Notes under the pieces: model-generated
Seen by the model: only the letters and a program-made list of their open reading frames with translations
Databases searched by the model: none
Told to the model about the DNA's origin: nothing
Source: Streptomyces sp. PTY087I2
GTDB lineage: Bacteria > Actinomycetota > Actinomycetes > Streptomycetales > Streptomycetaceae
Direction: 5' to 3'
Assembly: GCF_001687325.1 (NCBI RefSeq)
Contig: NZ_LZRD01000048.1
Location: 1 to 33,526 of the forward strand
DNA: 33,526 nt
Program-made: the position numbers and the translations under genes
In this document: positions 20,401-29,414 of the stretch, piece after piece
Layout: each line of letters begins with the position of its first letter
Numbering within the stretch: position 1 is the stretch's first letter

Positions 20401-21692
20401 GCGAGTCCGTCGCGCACGCCATGGGCCGCAAGTTCGTCCGTGTCGCGCTCGGCGGTGTCCGGGACGAGGCGGAGATCCGCGGTCACCGGCGTACGTACGT
20501 GGGTGCTCTCCCCGGCCGCATCGTGCGGGCCATCAAGGAGGCCGGTTCGATGAACCCGGTCGTCCTGCTCGACGAGATCGACAAGGTCGGCTCCGACTTC
20601 CGGGGCGACCCGGCCGCCGCCCTCCTCGAAGTCCTCGACCCGGCCCAGAACCACACCTTCCGCGACCACTACCTGGAGGTCGAGCTCGACCTCAGCGACG
20701 TCGTCTTCCTGGCCACGGCCAACGTCCTCGAAGCCATCCCGGAGGCCCTGCTCGACCGCATGGAGCTGGTCCGCCTCGACGGCTACACCGAGGACGAGAA
20801 GGTCGTCATCGCCCGGGACCACCTGCTCCCGCGCCAGCTGGAGCGAGCGGGTCTGGAGAAGGACGAGGTCACCCTGGAGGAGTCGGCGCTGCGCAAGCTG
20901 GCCGGCGAGTACACCCGCGAGGCGGGCGTACGGAATCTGGAGCGGTCGGTCGCCCGGCTGCTCCGCAAGGTCGCGGCCCAGCACGAACTGGGCGACCGCG
21001 AGCTGCCGTTCACGGTGACCGACGCGGATCTGCGCGGCCTGATCGGCCGACCGCACCACGTGCCCGAGTCCGCCCAGGACCCGGCCGAGCGCCGCACCGC
21101 CGTGCCGGGCGTGGCCACCGGGCTCGCGGTGACCGGGGCGGGCGGTGACGTCCTCTTCGTCGAGGCGTCGCTCGCGGATCCCGAGACCGGGGCGTCCGGA
21201 CTGACCCTGACCGGTCAGCTCGGCGACGTCATGAAGGAGTCCGCCCAGATCGCGCTGAGCTTCCTGCGGTCGCACGGCGCGGAGCTGGAGCTGCCGGTCG
21301 GTGACCTCAAGGACCGGGGCGTGCACGTCCACTTCCCGGCGGGCGCGGTCCCCAAGGACGGCCCGAGCGCCGGTATCACCCTGACGACCGCGCTGGCCTC
21401 GCTGCTCTCCGGACGCCTCGTCCGTACGGATGTGGCGATGACCGGTGAGGTGTCGCTGACCGGGCGGGTGCTGCCCATCGGCGGCGTCAAGCAGAAGCTG
21501 CTGGCCGCGCACCGGGCGGGCATCACGACCGTGGTGATCCCCCAGCGCAACGAGGCCGACCTGGACGACGTCCCGGCCGAGGTGCTGGAGAAGCTGGACG
21601 TCCACCCGGTCACCGACGTCCGCCAGGTGCTGGAGATCGCCCTCGCCCCGGCCACGGCCAGGGCCGAGGAGAGGATCCCGGCGGCGGCCTGA
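20390..21692 (+). CDS. lon: Lon protease, C-terminal part (interrupted by integrative element)
   Basis: This continues the lon reading frame from the second half of the Walker A motif (GKTSLGESVAHAMG). In the rejoined 806-aa protein it spans residues 373-806. It has Walker B (VVLLDEIDKVG), the sensor and arginine-finger region, the alpha-helical lid, and the protease domain with the Ser-Lys dyad: S699 in PKDGPSAG and K742 in GGVKQKL, separated by 43 residues as in E. coli Lon. In the integrated state it has no start of its own except an internal ATG at 20421 with a poor ribosome binding site. If expressed it would be a protease fragment without a P-loop. Confidence 0.93.
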
Positions 21693-21777
21693 CGGCCGTA
21701 CGCGTGGCCGGGCGCGGTTTGACCGTCGTACGCCTCTGATGGCTGTACGCCGGGTCGGCCTGGACAGTCCGGTTTTG

Positions 21778-21814
21778 AACGGCCCGCCTTCCGCTTCGGC
21801 GGGGGCGGGCCGTT
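21778..21814. terminator. bidirectional terminator between lon and the deacetylase gene
   Basis: AACGGCCCGCC and GGCGGGCCGTT are perfect 11-bp inverted repeats separated by 15 bp, with TTTT before the left arm serving the leftward gene as AAAA on its template. They lie between convergent stops at 21692 and 21835. Confidence 0.7.
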
Positions 21815-21834
21815 CCGCGTGCCGGGCCCGCGGC

Positions 21835-22599
21835 TCAGGGGCGGTAGATCGTGCCCGGCTGCGGCTCCGCGGGGGCCATCAGCTCGGGGACGGTCACGAA
21901 CGTGTAGCCGTCCTTCTGGAGCGCGTCGACGATCCCGGGCACGGCGGGGACGGTGCCCTTGTAGATGTCGTGCAGCAGGATGATGCCGTCCTTGCCCGCC
22001 TGGTCCAGGATCCGCTTCTTGATCAGCGCGGAGTCGTTCGTCGAGTAGTCCTTGGCGGTGGCGCTCCACAGCACCTGGGAGAGCCCGAGGTCCTTGCTGA
22101 TGTCCGAGACCGTGTCGTCCGTGCGGCCCTGCGGCGGACGCATCAGCCGGGGCTTCTTGCCGGTGATCTTCTCGATGGCCACCTGGGTCTTCTCCAGCTC
22201 GGCCCGTATCTCGTCCGGCTTCTGGTCGGTCAGGACCTTGTGCGTCCAGGTGTGGTTGGCGACCTCGTGGCCCTCGTCCTCGATGCGCCGCACCACGTCG
22301 GGGTGCTTGACGACGTGGTGCTTGCCGAGCAGGAAGAAGGTGGCGTGCACCTTCTTCTCCTTGAGGATGTCCAGCAGCTTCGGCGTGTCCTCGCCCGGGC
22401 CCGCGTCGAACGTCAGGGCGATGCACTTGGCCTTGCGGCAGTCGACGGGGCCGAACGCGCCCTTGGCGTCGGAAGCCGCCTCCCCGCGTGCCGAGCCGGG
22501 CGCGGTCGTCTCCATCGAGCAGCCGCTCAACGTCAGTGTGAGCACCGTCACCAGCGCGGCGGTCAACCCCATCCCGGGCAACGGCATCTTTCGGGGCAC
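21835..22599 (-). CDS. lipoprotein polysaccharide deacetylase (NodB/CE4 family)
   Basis: A 254-aa secreted lipoprotein. A hydrophobic signal ends in the lipobox LSGC (C27). The NodB domain shows motif 1 as TFDAGPGED (D65), motif 2 as NHTWTH (H116, H120), motif 3 as RPPQGRTDDTV, motif 4 as a tryptophan-containing LWSATAKDYS, and motif 5 as IILLHDIYKGTV. In most family members motif 1 is TFDDG, where the second Asp binds metal; here it is Ala66. Substrates are probably cell-wall or extracellular polysaccharide. GTG 22599 is chosen because GAGGAG lies nine bases upstream. Divergent from the MarR gene, with a shared control region. Confidence 0.85.
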   Translation of the reverse strand: MPRKMPLPGMGLTAALVTVLTLTLSGCSMETTAPGSARGEAASDAKGAFGPVDCRKAKCIALTFDAGPGEDTPKLLDILKEKKVHATFFLLGKHHVVKHPDVVRRIEDEGHEVANHTWTHKVLTDQKPDEIRAELEKTQVAIEKITGKKPRLMRPPQGRTDDTVSDISKDLGLSQVLWSATAKDYSTNDSALIKKRILDQAGKDGIILLHDIYKGTVPAVPGIVDALQKDGYTFVTVPELMAPAEPQPGTIYRP

Positions 22600-22654
22600 G
22601 GCGCATGACTCCTCTGTGCGGGAAATCCGCACAGACGTGCGGTACGGCGATGAC

Positions 22655-22671
22655 TATACAGAGCGCGTATA
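22655..22671. promoter_or_regulatory. operator candidate between the deacetylase and MarR genes
   Basis: TATAC-N7-GTATA, a perfect AT-rich inverted repeat in an otherwise GC-rich divergent intergenic region. MarR proteins bind such 16-20 bp repeats and usually regulate the divergent gene and themselves. Confidence 0.45.
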
Positions 22672-22827
22672 CATCCAGTGCATAGTGGGGTCGGGGCAGC
22701 GACGGGTCCCGGACCGGGGCCGGGTCGGCGTGGTCGGCCCCCTCCTGCGAAATACTGGCCGAGCTGCGGCGATGACCGGTCGCGGCAGCAGCTTTCATCG
22801 GCAGGGAACCGTACGAGGGGTACTGAC

Positions 22828-23310
22828 GTGCGCGGAGACGACAGCGAGCCGGAGCCGGGCGCGCCCGACGTGAGCGGCGTGGACCATGAATTCCTGGCGC
22901 TGGAGCGTGAGCTGGCCGTGTTCCTGCGCCGGGCGCGCGCCAGCTCGGGCGAGATGGCCCGGGAGGTCCACCCCGAACTGGAGCCCGCCGCCTACGGTCT
23001 GCTCGTCCGCCTGGAGGCGGCGGGCCGGCAGCGGGCCACCGAACTGGCCGCCTACTTCGGCGTCGGCAAGGCCACCATGAGCCGCCAGCTCCACTCGCTG
23101 GAGAACCTGGGGCTGGTCGCCCGCGAACCCGATCCGGCCGACGGGCGCGCCTGGCTCGTCCACCTCACCGACGACGGCCTGGCCCGCTTCCGCAGCGTCC
23201 GGGACGCCCGCCGCGGGCGCTACGTGCGCAAACTGGCCGACTGGGACCGGGCGGAAGTCGCCGAGCTGGCCCGGCTCCTGCACCAGCTGAACGCCCGCGC
23301 GGAGAGCTGA
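22828..23310 (+). CDS. MarR-family transcriptional regulator
   Basis: A 160-aa winged-helix regulator. The core sequence is YGLLVRLEAAGRQRATELAAYFGVGKATMSRQLHSLENLGLVAREPDPADGRAWLVHLTDDG, with helix-turn-helix, recognition helix and the DGRAWLVHLT beta wing (about residues 50-112), followed by a C-terminal dimerisation helix. The GTG at 22828 has GAGGGG seven bases upstream; the open frame before it is rejected. It is divergent from the deacetylase gene and is probably its regulator. The ligand is unknown. Confidence 0.85.
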   Translation: MRGDDSEPEPGAPDVSGVDHEFLALERELAVFLRRARASSGEMAREVHPELEPAAYGLLVRLEAAGRQRATELAAYFGVGKATMSRQLHSLENLGLVAREPDPADGRAWLVHLTDDGLARFRSVRDARRGRYVRKLADWDRAEVAELARLLHQLNARAES

Positions 23311-23334
23311 CCCGGCCGTGGACGGCTGATCCGG

Positions 23335-23365
23335 CTGCTGCGTCGGCTGCTGCGTCGGCTGCGAC
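23335..23365. repeat. short tandem repeat, 12-bp unit
   Basis: GGCTGCTGCGTC is present twice and partly a third time in the gap between convergent genes. Probably slippage-derived; no function is suggested. Confidence 0.5.
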
Positions 23366-23393
23366 CGCCCCGGCCCCCGCCCCGGCTGCCGCT

Positions 23394-23411
23394 CCGGGCG
23401 GCCCCGCCCGG
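23394..23411. terminator. hairpin between convergent MarR and phosphatase genes
   Basis: CCGGGCG pairs with CGCCCGG across a GCCC loop, directly downstream of the leftward phosphatase stop codon. Confidence 0.45.
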
Positions 23412-23421
23412 CCCCCGGCCG

Positions 23422-24216
23422 TCAGCCCAGCTCCACCAGGAGCGCGGTCGCGTCGTCGTGCGTCTTGCCGCGCCCCAGCCGTACGCGCCCGGCCGCCGCG
23501 TCGGCCTCCTCCAGCTCCCGTACCCGGTCGATCAGCCCCTGCGGGCCCGCCTTCCGCAGCAGCCCCAGCGTGTCCGCCCAGTCGCCCTCGCCGAACACCT
23601 CCGTCCAGCGGGCCGCGCCGTCCGTGAGCGCGGCCAGCGCCCGTACATCCGTCGCCGGGACACTGCCCGTCACCGCGCGCGAGGCCACCGCAGGGTCGGC
23701 GGCCGCCGTGAAGAAGCCGCCCTCCTTGTTGCGCACCGTGGCGTCGGCGATCTCGTTCGAGGCGAGCGAGCCCGGCGGCAGCCGCGTCAGCCGGTCGTCC
23801 AGCACGGCCCGGACCGCGCCGTCGCGGGACTCCAGCAGTAGGACCGAGTCGGACAGCACCAGGTACTCGATCGCGCGTTCGTTCCAACGCGCCAGGGCCA
23901 CGGTCGCCTGAGGCGTACGTACGTGAGAAAGGTCACAGGTGGCCCGATGGGCTTCGGCTGTACGGGAGATGGCCGCGGCCAGAATCCCGGCCAGGGGCAG
24001 ATCGGGGCGGGAACCGGACAGTTCCACCAGCGCGCCGCCCAGCCGCGCGGTGAACCACGGGACCGAGTGCACACAACCGTCGTCCCCCCGCGGCGGGGTG
24101 ACACCGTCGAGCAGCACCAGCGCACCACCCTGGCCGGACGCGGGAAGAGTCCCGGAGACCCAGTCCTCGTTGGGGCGTTCGGGACTGCCGGGAACGGTGG
24201 CGAGTTCGATGCGCAT
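23422..24216 (-). CDS. PP2C-like protein phosphatase domain protein
   Basis: A 264-aa PPM/PP2C-type protein. Metal-site motifs are visible: RPNEDW near the N-terminus, ALVLLDGVTPPRG, ALTDGAARW, and the C-terminal HDDATALLVEL. The usual ED...DGxG pattern is reduced to DGV, so activity may be altered. ATG 24216 starts the domain; a very long frame runs further upstream across the conservon region but is a high-GC shadow. It is divergent from cvnA across 337 bp. A role in Ser/Thr phosphosignalling is likely, with unknown substrate. Confidence 0.75.
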   Translation of the reverse strand: MRIELATVPGSPERPNEDWVSGTLPASGQGGALVLLDGVTPPRGDDGCVHSVPWFTARLGGALVELSGSRPDLPLAGILAAAISRTAEAHRATCDLSHVRTPQATVALARWNERAIEYLVLSDSVLLLESRDGAVRAVLDDRLTRLPPGSLASNEIADATVRNKEGGFFTAAADPAVASRAVTGSVPATDVRALAALTDGAARWTEVFGEGDWADTLGLLRKAGPQGLIDRVRELEEADAAAGRVRLGRGKTHDDATALLVELG

Positions 24217-24421
24217 ACCGCCAGTCTGCACGAGCCCTTCACCATCCCCGCACGCGGCCGAAGATGGCCTGTACCAGCAGGTCAACGCGGGCGTACGGGG
24301 CGGAAGCAGGGGCTCCGGGAAGGGTGCGGGCGGGCATCCTGCCAAAGGCGGAGCGGAAGTTCCACCCCGTGGTCCACGCATGGTCAGGGGCGCGGCGGGG
24401 GAGACTTGTTCGCCAACTCCA

Positions 24422-24436
24422 GAGTGATGTTCACTC
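24422..24436. promoter_or_regulatory. operator-like inverted repeat upstream of cvnA
   Basis: GAGTGA-TGT-TCACTC, perfect 6-bp arms with a 3-bp spacer, in the 337-bp gap between the phosphatase and cvnA. It is likely a transcription-factor site. The rest of the gap shows nothing else I can name. Confidence 0.4.
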
Positions 24437-24553
24437 CTTCGAGTGGCGGAGCGGTTGATGCGCGCCCCCCTCTCATAAGCGCTGGAATGGTCGGAAGCCG
24501 TACCAGGAGCGGGGCGCCCTTCCATGTGACCGTGCGTCACCTCTGCTTCAAGG

Positions 24554-27500
24554 GTGGACGAGTCAAGATTGCGAGCACCGGTGCAGAAGAAGCGGCCGCG
24601 GAGCAAGGGCACGACGCGCGACGGTTCCGGGGCGACGCCTCCGGCACCCGGTGCGGACAAGCGGACCGTGCGGGTGCGCAGCCGACTGGTCGCCGGGGTC
24701 GCGGTCGTCGGCGTCATCGTCGTGGCGGCGGGCGCCCCCGCCGTGCTCGGAGCCTCCGCCGATCTGACCGAGTCCCAGCGGCTGGTCACCCTCGCCGAGC
24801 TGAACCAGCAGGCGGTCACCCTCGGGCACGCGCTCGCCGACGAGCGTGACGCCGTCACCGCGTACATCGCCGCCGGCCGGGCCGAGGAAGGCGCTGACGG
24901 CGAGGGCGCGAAGAACCGCACCGCCCGCACCACCCGCGTCGACCAGCAGATCGACGAGATCCACGAGGCGGCCTCCGCGGCCCTGCGCCGGGACCTCTCC
25001 ACGGTCCCCTCCCTCCGCCGTACCGCGCTGACCGGCAAGGGCTCGGCCCTGGAGGCGCACCAGGCGTACTCCGACCTCATCGCCAAGCTGCACGGCATCG
25101 CCGCCGAACTGGCGGAGAAGACCCCGCCGCGCGCCGCCGACGCCACCCGGGCCCCGCTCACCCTCGGCGGCGCCTCCGAACAGGCCTCCGCCACCCGCGG
25201 TCTCCTCCTCGCCGCGCTCGCCGTGCCGAGCCCCGAGCCGGTGGTCCCGCAGACCGACCCCTTCACCGGGCTGCCCGTACAGACCCAGGACGAGGGCGCC
25301 ACCCGGGCCGACCGCGACCGCGACGCGCTGAGCGCCGCCGCCCAGCAGGCCCGGGTACGGGAGCTGGCCGCGCTCGCCGACTTCGACCAGGCGGCGGACC
25401 CGGAGGCCCGCGACAAGCTCTCCGCCACCGTCACCGGCCCCGAGGTCAACGACGCGGAGAAGTACCTCACCCGCCTCACCGACCGCCCCGAGCTGTCGGA
25501 AGCCGAACGCAAGGTCAGCCCCCGGAAGCTGGAGGCCGCGCTCTCCGCCCGCGTCGACCGGATGCGCAGCGTCGAGTCCGCCCTGACCACCGGCCAGGTC
25601 CAGCACCTGGAGGGCCTGCGCGACGACGACGTCACCGCCCTCGAAGTGGCCATCGCCCTGCTCGGCGGCTGCTTCCTGCTCGCCGTCGGCGTCTCCACCG
25701 CCGTCGCCCGCACCCTCACCCAGCCGCTCGCCGTCCTGCGCATCGGCGCCGCGCGCCTGGCCGAGGACCCCGAGAACGCCGAGCCTGTCCGTTACACCGG
25801 CCGCAACGACGAGTTCGCCCAGGTCGTCCGGTCGATGAACGCCCTGCACGGCAGGCTCACCGACCTCCACCAGGACCTCGGCGGACGCGTCGAGAGCCTC
25901 ACCGCCGAACGGTCCGGCCTGATCAAGAGCCGGGAGTCCCTGGCCCAGCAGCGCACCGAACTCCAGGAGCGGACCGCCGAGCTGGCCACCCAGCCGGGAC
26001 AGCTCAAGAACACGGTCCACCACACCTTCGTCAACCTCTCGCTGCGCACCCTCGGCCTCGTCGAGCGGCAGCTCGGCGTCATCGAGGGCCTGGAGGAGCG
26101 CGAGCAGGACCCGGAGCGCCTGGCCACCCTCTTCAAGCTCGACCACATGGCCACGGTCATGCGCCGCCACAGCGAGAACATGCTCGTCCTCGCGGGCGCC
26201 GAGCACGGCCACGGCCACGCCGGACCGATCCCGCTGGTCGACGTGGCGCGTGCCGCCGTCAGCGAGATCGAGCGGTACGAGCGGGTCACCATCCAGTCCC
26301 TGCCGCCGCACGCCCAGATCGCCGGGTTCGCCGCCGACGACCTCAGCCACCTGCTGGCCGAACTCCTGGAGAACGCCACCTCCTTCTCCCCGCCGGACTC
26401 CCATGTCGAGCTGTCCGGCTGGCTGCTGGAGAGCGGCGAGGTGATGCTCTCCGTGTCGGACGAGGGCATCGGCATGTCGACGGTCCGGATGGACGAGCTG
26501 AATGCCAGGCTGGCGGACCCGGCCTCGTTCGAGGTCGGTGAGCGGAATGCCGACGGCGCCGGACTCGGGCTCCAGGTGACGTCGCTGCTGGCCGCCCGGC
26601 ACGGGGTGCGGGTCCAGCTGCGCGAGCAGAAGGGGAGTGGAGTGACGGCCGTCGTCGTCCTGCCGCAGGCCCTGCTGCCCAAGACGCTGCCCGCCGCCAC
26701 GCCGCCCGCCGTGCAACTGCCCGGCGACGCGCCCACGCTCAACCTCCCGGGCTCGGTGGCGGAGGCCAACTCCAACGCCCTGCCCAGCCGTTCACCGCAG
26801 CCGGCCGCGGTGCCGGAGCCGGACGCCGACGCGGAGAACGCCGCCGAGCCGGCCGCCGACGCCGAGCCGGCCCCGGAGTCCGGGGCGGTGGCGACCCCGG
26901 CAGCCGAGCCGGTCGCGGAGAACGCCCCCGGGACGGCTGCCGAGCCCGGCCCGGCCGATGCCGACCCGATGATCGCCGCCGCCGAGCGGACGATCCGCGA
27001 GAGCGCAGCCGCCGCCGAGAACGCCGACGAGAGCCCGGAAGCCACTGACGTACCGTCGGGGGAACCGGCGCAGGACGTCCAGCAGTCGGCCACGGAAACC
27101 GAGTTCGCAGCCGAGACGGACGCGGAACCCGACTCCGAGACCGACACGGACACCGACGCGGACACCGGCGCCGAGCCTGAGACAGCCTTCGAGCCCGAGC
27201 CCGAGGCCGACTCCGAGATCACGCTCCAGGTCCGGCTGCCGAAGCCGCCCGCGGACCCGGTCGGCCAGGCCGCCCCGGCGGCCCCCGCGACCCCCGGCCC
27301 GTACGCCATCGGCCCCGACCGCCACGAGCGCCCCGCCGAGACCGGACCCGGCGACCAGGACCCGGACGGGCCCGCGTTCCGCCCCGCGCCCCGCGCCGAA
27401 GCAGCCGGAGCAGCCGAGGCGACCGGAGCGGCCGAGGCACCCGCCGCCCCTGCCGCACCCGCCACCCCCGCCGACACCGTCCCCGGCCCCCGCCGCCCCG

Positions 27501-27832
27501 AAGCCGGCCGTGTCACCGACAAGGGGCTGCCGAAGCGCACCCCCAAGGTGGTCCGGCCGGACGACGCGACCCCAGCCCCCGGGCGGACCGGCAGCCTCGA
27601 CCGGGACGCGCTGCGCCGCCGGCTCGGCAGCTTCCACCAGGCGGCCAAGGAGGGGCGGCGCGACGTCGAGGCGGAGATCGCCGAGACCGGCGGCATCACC
27701 GTCGCCCGACCCGGAGGCGTACCCACGGGGCGTACGGGGCACGAGAGCACCACCGCGCACGCCACAGGCGCCGCACAGGCCACACGGAACAACGAAGAGA
27801 CGGGGGACACAGTCGAGGAGGCACGCAGTTGA
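24554..27832 (+). CDS. cvnA: conservon sensor kinase-like protein CvnA
   Basis: A 1092-aa membrane sensor. A basic N-terminus is followed by a transmembrane segment (about 46-68), then a nitrate/nitrite-sensing-type helical extracellular domain (about 70-360) and a second transmembrane segment (ALEVAIALLGGCFLLAVGVSTAVA). HAMP follows, then a helical region and an ATPase domain (LLAELLENATSFSPP as N box, VSDEGIGMS as G1, GAGLGLQV as G2). No HisKA-type His motif is evident, as usual for CvnA. The last 350 residues are a low-complexity Ala/Pro/Glu/Asp tail with a short basic end. Start GTG 24554 has a poor ribosome binding site; GTG 24581 (VQKKRPRSKG) is an alternative. First gene of cvnABCD, a membrane complex likened to eukaryotic G-protein signalling. 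Confidence 0.88.
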   Translation: MDESRLRAPVQKKRPRSKGTTRDGSGATPPAPGADKRTVRVRSRLVAGVAVVGVIVVAAGAPAVLGASADLTESQRLVTLAELNQQAVTLGHALADERDAVTAYIAAGRAEEGADGEGAKNRTARTTRVDQQIDEIHEAASAALRRDLSTVPSLRRTALTGKGSALEAHQAYSDLIAKLHGIAAELAEKTPPRAADATRAPLTLGGASEQASATRGLLLAALAVPSPEPVVPQTDPFTGLPVQTQDEGATRADRDRDALSAAAQQARVRELAALADFDQAADPEARDKLSATVTGPEVNDAEKYLTRLTDRPELSEAERKVSPRKLEAALSARVDRMRSVESALTTGQVQHLEGLRDDDVTALEVAIALLGGCFLLAVGVSTAVARTLTQPLAVLRIGAARLAEDPENAEPVRYTGRNDEFAQVVRSMNALHGRLTDLHQDLGGRVESLTAERSGLIKSRESLAQQRTELQERTAELATQPGQLKNTVHHTFVNLSLRTLGLVERQLGVIEGLEEREQDPERLATLFKLDHMATVMRRHSENMLVLAGAEHGHGHAGPIPLVDVARAAVSEIERYERVTIQSLPPHAQIAGFAADDLSHLLAELLENATSFSPPDSHVELSGWLLESGEVMLSVSDEGIGMSTVRMDELNARLADPASFEVGERNADGAGLGLQVTSLLAARHGVRVQLREQKGSGVTAVVVLPQALLPKTLPAATPPAVQLPGDAPTLNLPGSVAEANSNALPSRSPQPAAVPEPDADAENAAEPAADAEPAPESGAVATPAAEPVAENAPGTAAEPGPADADPMIAAAERTIRESAAAAENADESPEATDVPSGEPAQDVQQSATETEFAAETDAEPDSETDTDTDADTGAEPETAFEPEPEADSEITLQVRLPKPPADPVGQAAPAAPATPGPYAIGPDRHERPAETGPGDQDPDGPAFRPAPRAEAAGAAEATGAAEAPAAPAAPATPADTVPGPRRPEAGRVTDKGLPKRTPKVVRPDDATPAPGRTGSLDRDALRRRLGSFHQAAKEGRRDVEAEIAETGGITVARPGGVPTGRTGHESTTAHATGAAQATRNNEETGDTVEEARS

Positions 27833-28308
27833 CTGCGCCCAGCACATTCGGGCTGAGTACCGAGGCCCGGAACCTTCACTGGTTGCTGAGCAATCTCGTG
27901 GAGGAGGTGGCAGGGGTCCACTCCGTCACCGTCGTCTCGTCCGACGGGCTGATGCTGCTCTCCTCCGACCCCGGCCATCACCAGGCGAAGACGGCGGGAC
28001 CGTCGGACGGACCCAAGGGATCCAGCGCCGACCTGGCCACGATCGTCTCCGGCATCGGTTCGCTGACCGTCGGAGCCGCGAAGCTGATGGACGGCGGCGG
28101 CGTCAAACAGACGATGATCGCCATGGACGAGGGCAGTGTCTTCGTCATGTCGATCAGCGACGGCTCCCTCCTCGGCGTCCACGCCACCCCGGACTGCGAC
28201 ATGAGCGTCGTCGCGTACCACATGGCCCTCTTCGTCGGCCGGGCCGGACACGTCCTCACCCCCGAACTCCGCAGTGAGCTGCGCACATCGATGGAGAGCG
28301 CCCTGTGA
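27829..28308 (+). CDS. cvnB: conservon roadblock/LC7-domain protein CvnB
   Basis: A 159-aa roadblock/LC7 protein (starts MTAPSTFGLSTEARNLHWLL; core GVHSVTVVSSDGLMLLSSD, IVSGIGSLTVGAAKLM, VFVMSISDGSLLGVHATPDCDMSVVAYHMALFVGRAG). Roadblock proteins regulate small GTPases and probably link CvnA to CvnD. The start is TTG at 27829, overlapping the cvnA stop as TTGA, with GAGGAGG at ideal spacing. Ends by overlapping cvnC. Confidence 0.9.
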   Translation: MTAPSTFGLSTEARNLHWLLSNLVEEVAGVHSVTVVSSDGLMLLSSDPGHHQAKTAGPSDGPKGSSADLATIVSGIGSLTVGAAKLMDGGGVKQTMIAMDEGSVFVMSISDGSLLGVHATPDCDMSVVAYHMALFVGRAGHVLTPELRSELRTSMESAL

Positions 28309-28721
28309 CCACCGCCGCAGCGGAACCCGCCCCCCGGCTCCCCGTCCGTGGGGCCGACAAGCGACCCGCCCGGGTCCGCCCGTACTCCCTCACCGGCGGC
28401 CGCACCCGGTTCGGGCACGTTCTGCTGGTCGAGACGTTCGTCGCCGCCCTCGAAGCACCCGAGGAGCGCCGCGAACTCACCAACGGCAACCTCGCCTCGC
28501 GGGTCATGCCGGAGCTCCAGGCCATCGTCGAACTCTGCCGCCGCATGCGTACGGTCGCGGAGATCTCGGCCCTGTTGAAGATGCCGCTCGGAGTCGTCCG
28601 GGTGCTGCTCAGCGACCTGGCCGACCAAGGAAAGATCCGCGTGTACGGAACCGGTCACGGCACCGGCCAGCCCGACCGCGCACTGCTCGAAAGGGTGCTC
28701 AATGGACTCCGCCGTCTCTGA
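28305..28721 (+). CDS. cvnC: conservon DUF742 protein CvnC
   Basis: A 138-aa DUF742 protein with winged-helix-like sequence (VMPELQAIVELCRRMRTVAEISALLKMPLGVVRVLLSDLADQGKIRVY) and the family start PVRGADKRPARVRPYSLTGGRT. The GTG start overlaps the cvnB stop as GTGA. Its end overlaps cvnD by 20 nt, which is usual in these operons. Confidence 0.9.
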   Translation: MTTAAAEPAPRLPVRGADKRPARVRPYSLTGGRTRFGHVLLVETFVAALEAPEERRELTNGNLASRVMPELQAIVELCRRMRTVAEISALLKMPLGVVRVLLSDLADQGKIRVYGTGHGTGQPDRALLERVLNGLRRL

Positions 28722-29376
28722 GGCGCCGCTCTTCGCCCCGCGCCAGCCGGGGTCCCGGGACGATCGGCTCTCGCAGCCCCAGGACCAGCCGGAGGAAGCC
28801 CTCCAGGCCTGGCAGCTCGACCACACCCGCGCCCCCACCGCCACCAAGATCGTGGTGGCGGGCGGATTCGGCGTCGGCAAGACGACGTTCGTCGGCTCGG
28901 TCTCCGAGATCACACCGCTCCAGACCGAAGCGCTGATGACGCAGGCCAGCGAGGAGACCGACGACCTCTCCGCGACGCCGGAGAAGACCACCACGACGGT
29001 GGCCATGGACTTCGGCCGGCTCACCCTCGACGACGACCTCGTCCTGTACGTCTTCGGCACCCCGGGCCAGCAGCGCTTCTGGTTCATGTGGGACGACCTG
29101 GTGCGCGGGGCGATCGGCGCGGTCGTCCTCGCCGACACCCGGCGCCTTGAGGACTGCTTCCCGGCGCTCGACTACTTCGAGAGCTGTGGCCTGCCGTACA
29201 TCGTGGCGGTCAACCACTTCGAGGGGACGCCCGGTTACGAGGCGGAGGACGTCAGGGAGGCCCTGACCGTACCCCCGCAGGTGCCGATAGTGATCATGGA
29301 CGCGCGTAACAGGATCACCGTCGTCGAGTCGCTGCTGGCCCTCGTGGGCCATGCTCTCGACGTCACCCCCGCCTGA
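28702..29376 (+). CDS. cvnD: conservon small GTPase CvnD
   Basis: A 224-aa GTP-binding protein. G1 is GGFGVGKTTF, the switch I threonine is in KTTTTVAMDFG, and G3 is VFGTPGQQRF. The G4 position reads NHFE instead of NKxD, a departure common in this bacterial family. It would cycle between GTP and GDP under control of CvnB/C at the membrane. Last conservon gene; the flavin monooxygenase gene follows by 38 bp and is probably co-transcribed. Confidence 0.9.
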   Translation: MDSAVSEAPLFAPRQPGSRDDRLSQPQDQPEEALQAWQLDHTRAPTATKIVVAGGFGVGKTTFVGSVSEITPLQTEALMTQASEETDDLSATPEKTTTTVAMDFGRLTLDDDLVLYVFGTPGQQRFWFMWDDLVRGAIGAVVLADTRRLEDCFPALDYFESCGLPYIVAVNHFEGTPGYEAEDVREALTVPPQVPIVIMDARNRITVVESLLALVGHALDVTPA

Positions 29377-29414
29377 CGCCTCGAATCAGAAACGACGGAG
29401 CACGGAGAGCCGCG

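Noticed and set aside
24563..28251. Very long leftward frames (over 700 codons) opposite cvnA
   Set aside because: They arise from strong GC bias at the third codon position of cvnA on the other strand. Gly/Ala/Ser-rich products with no recognisable domain.
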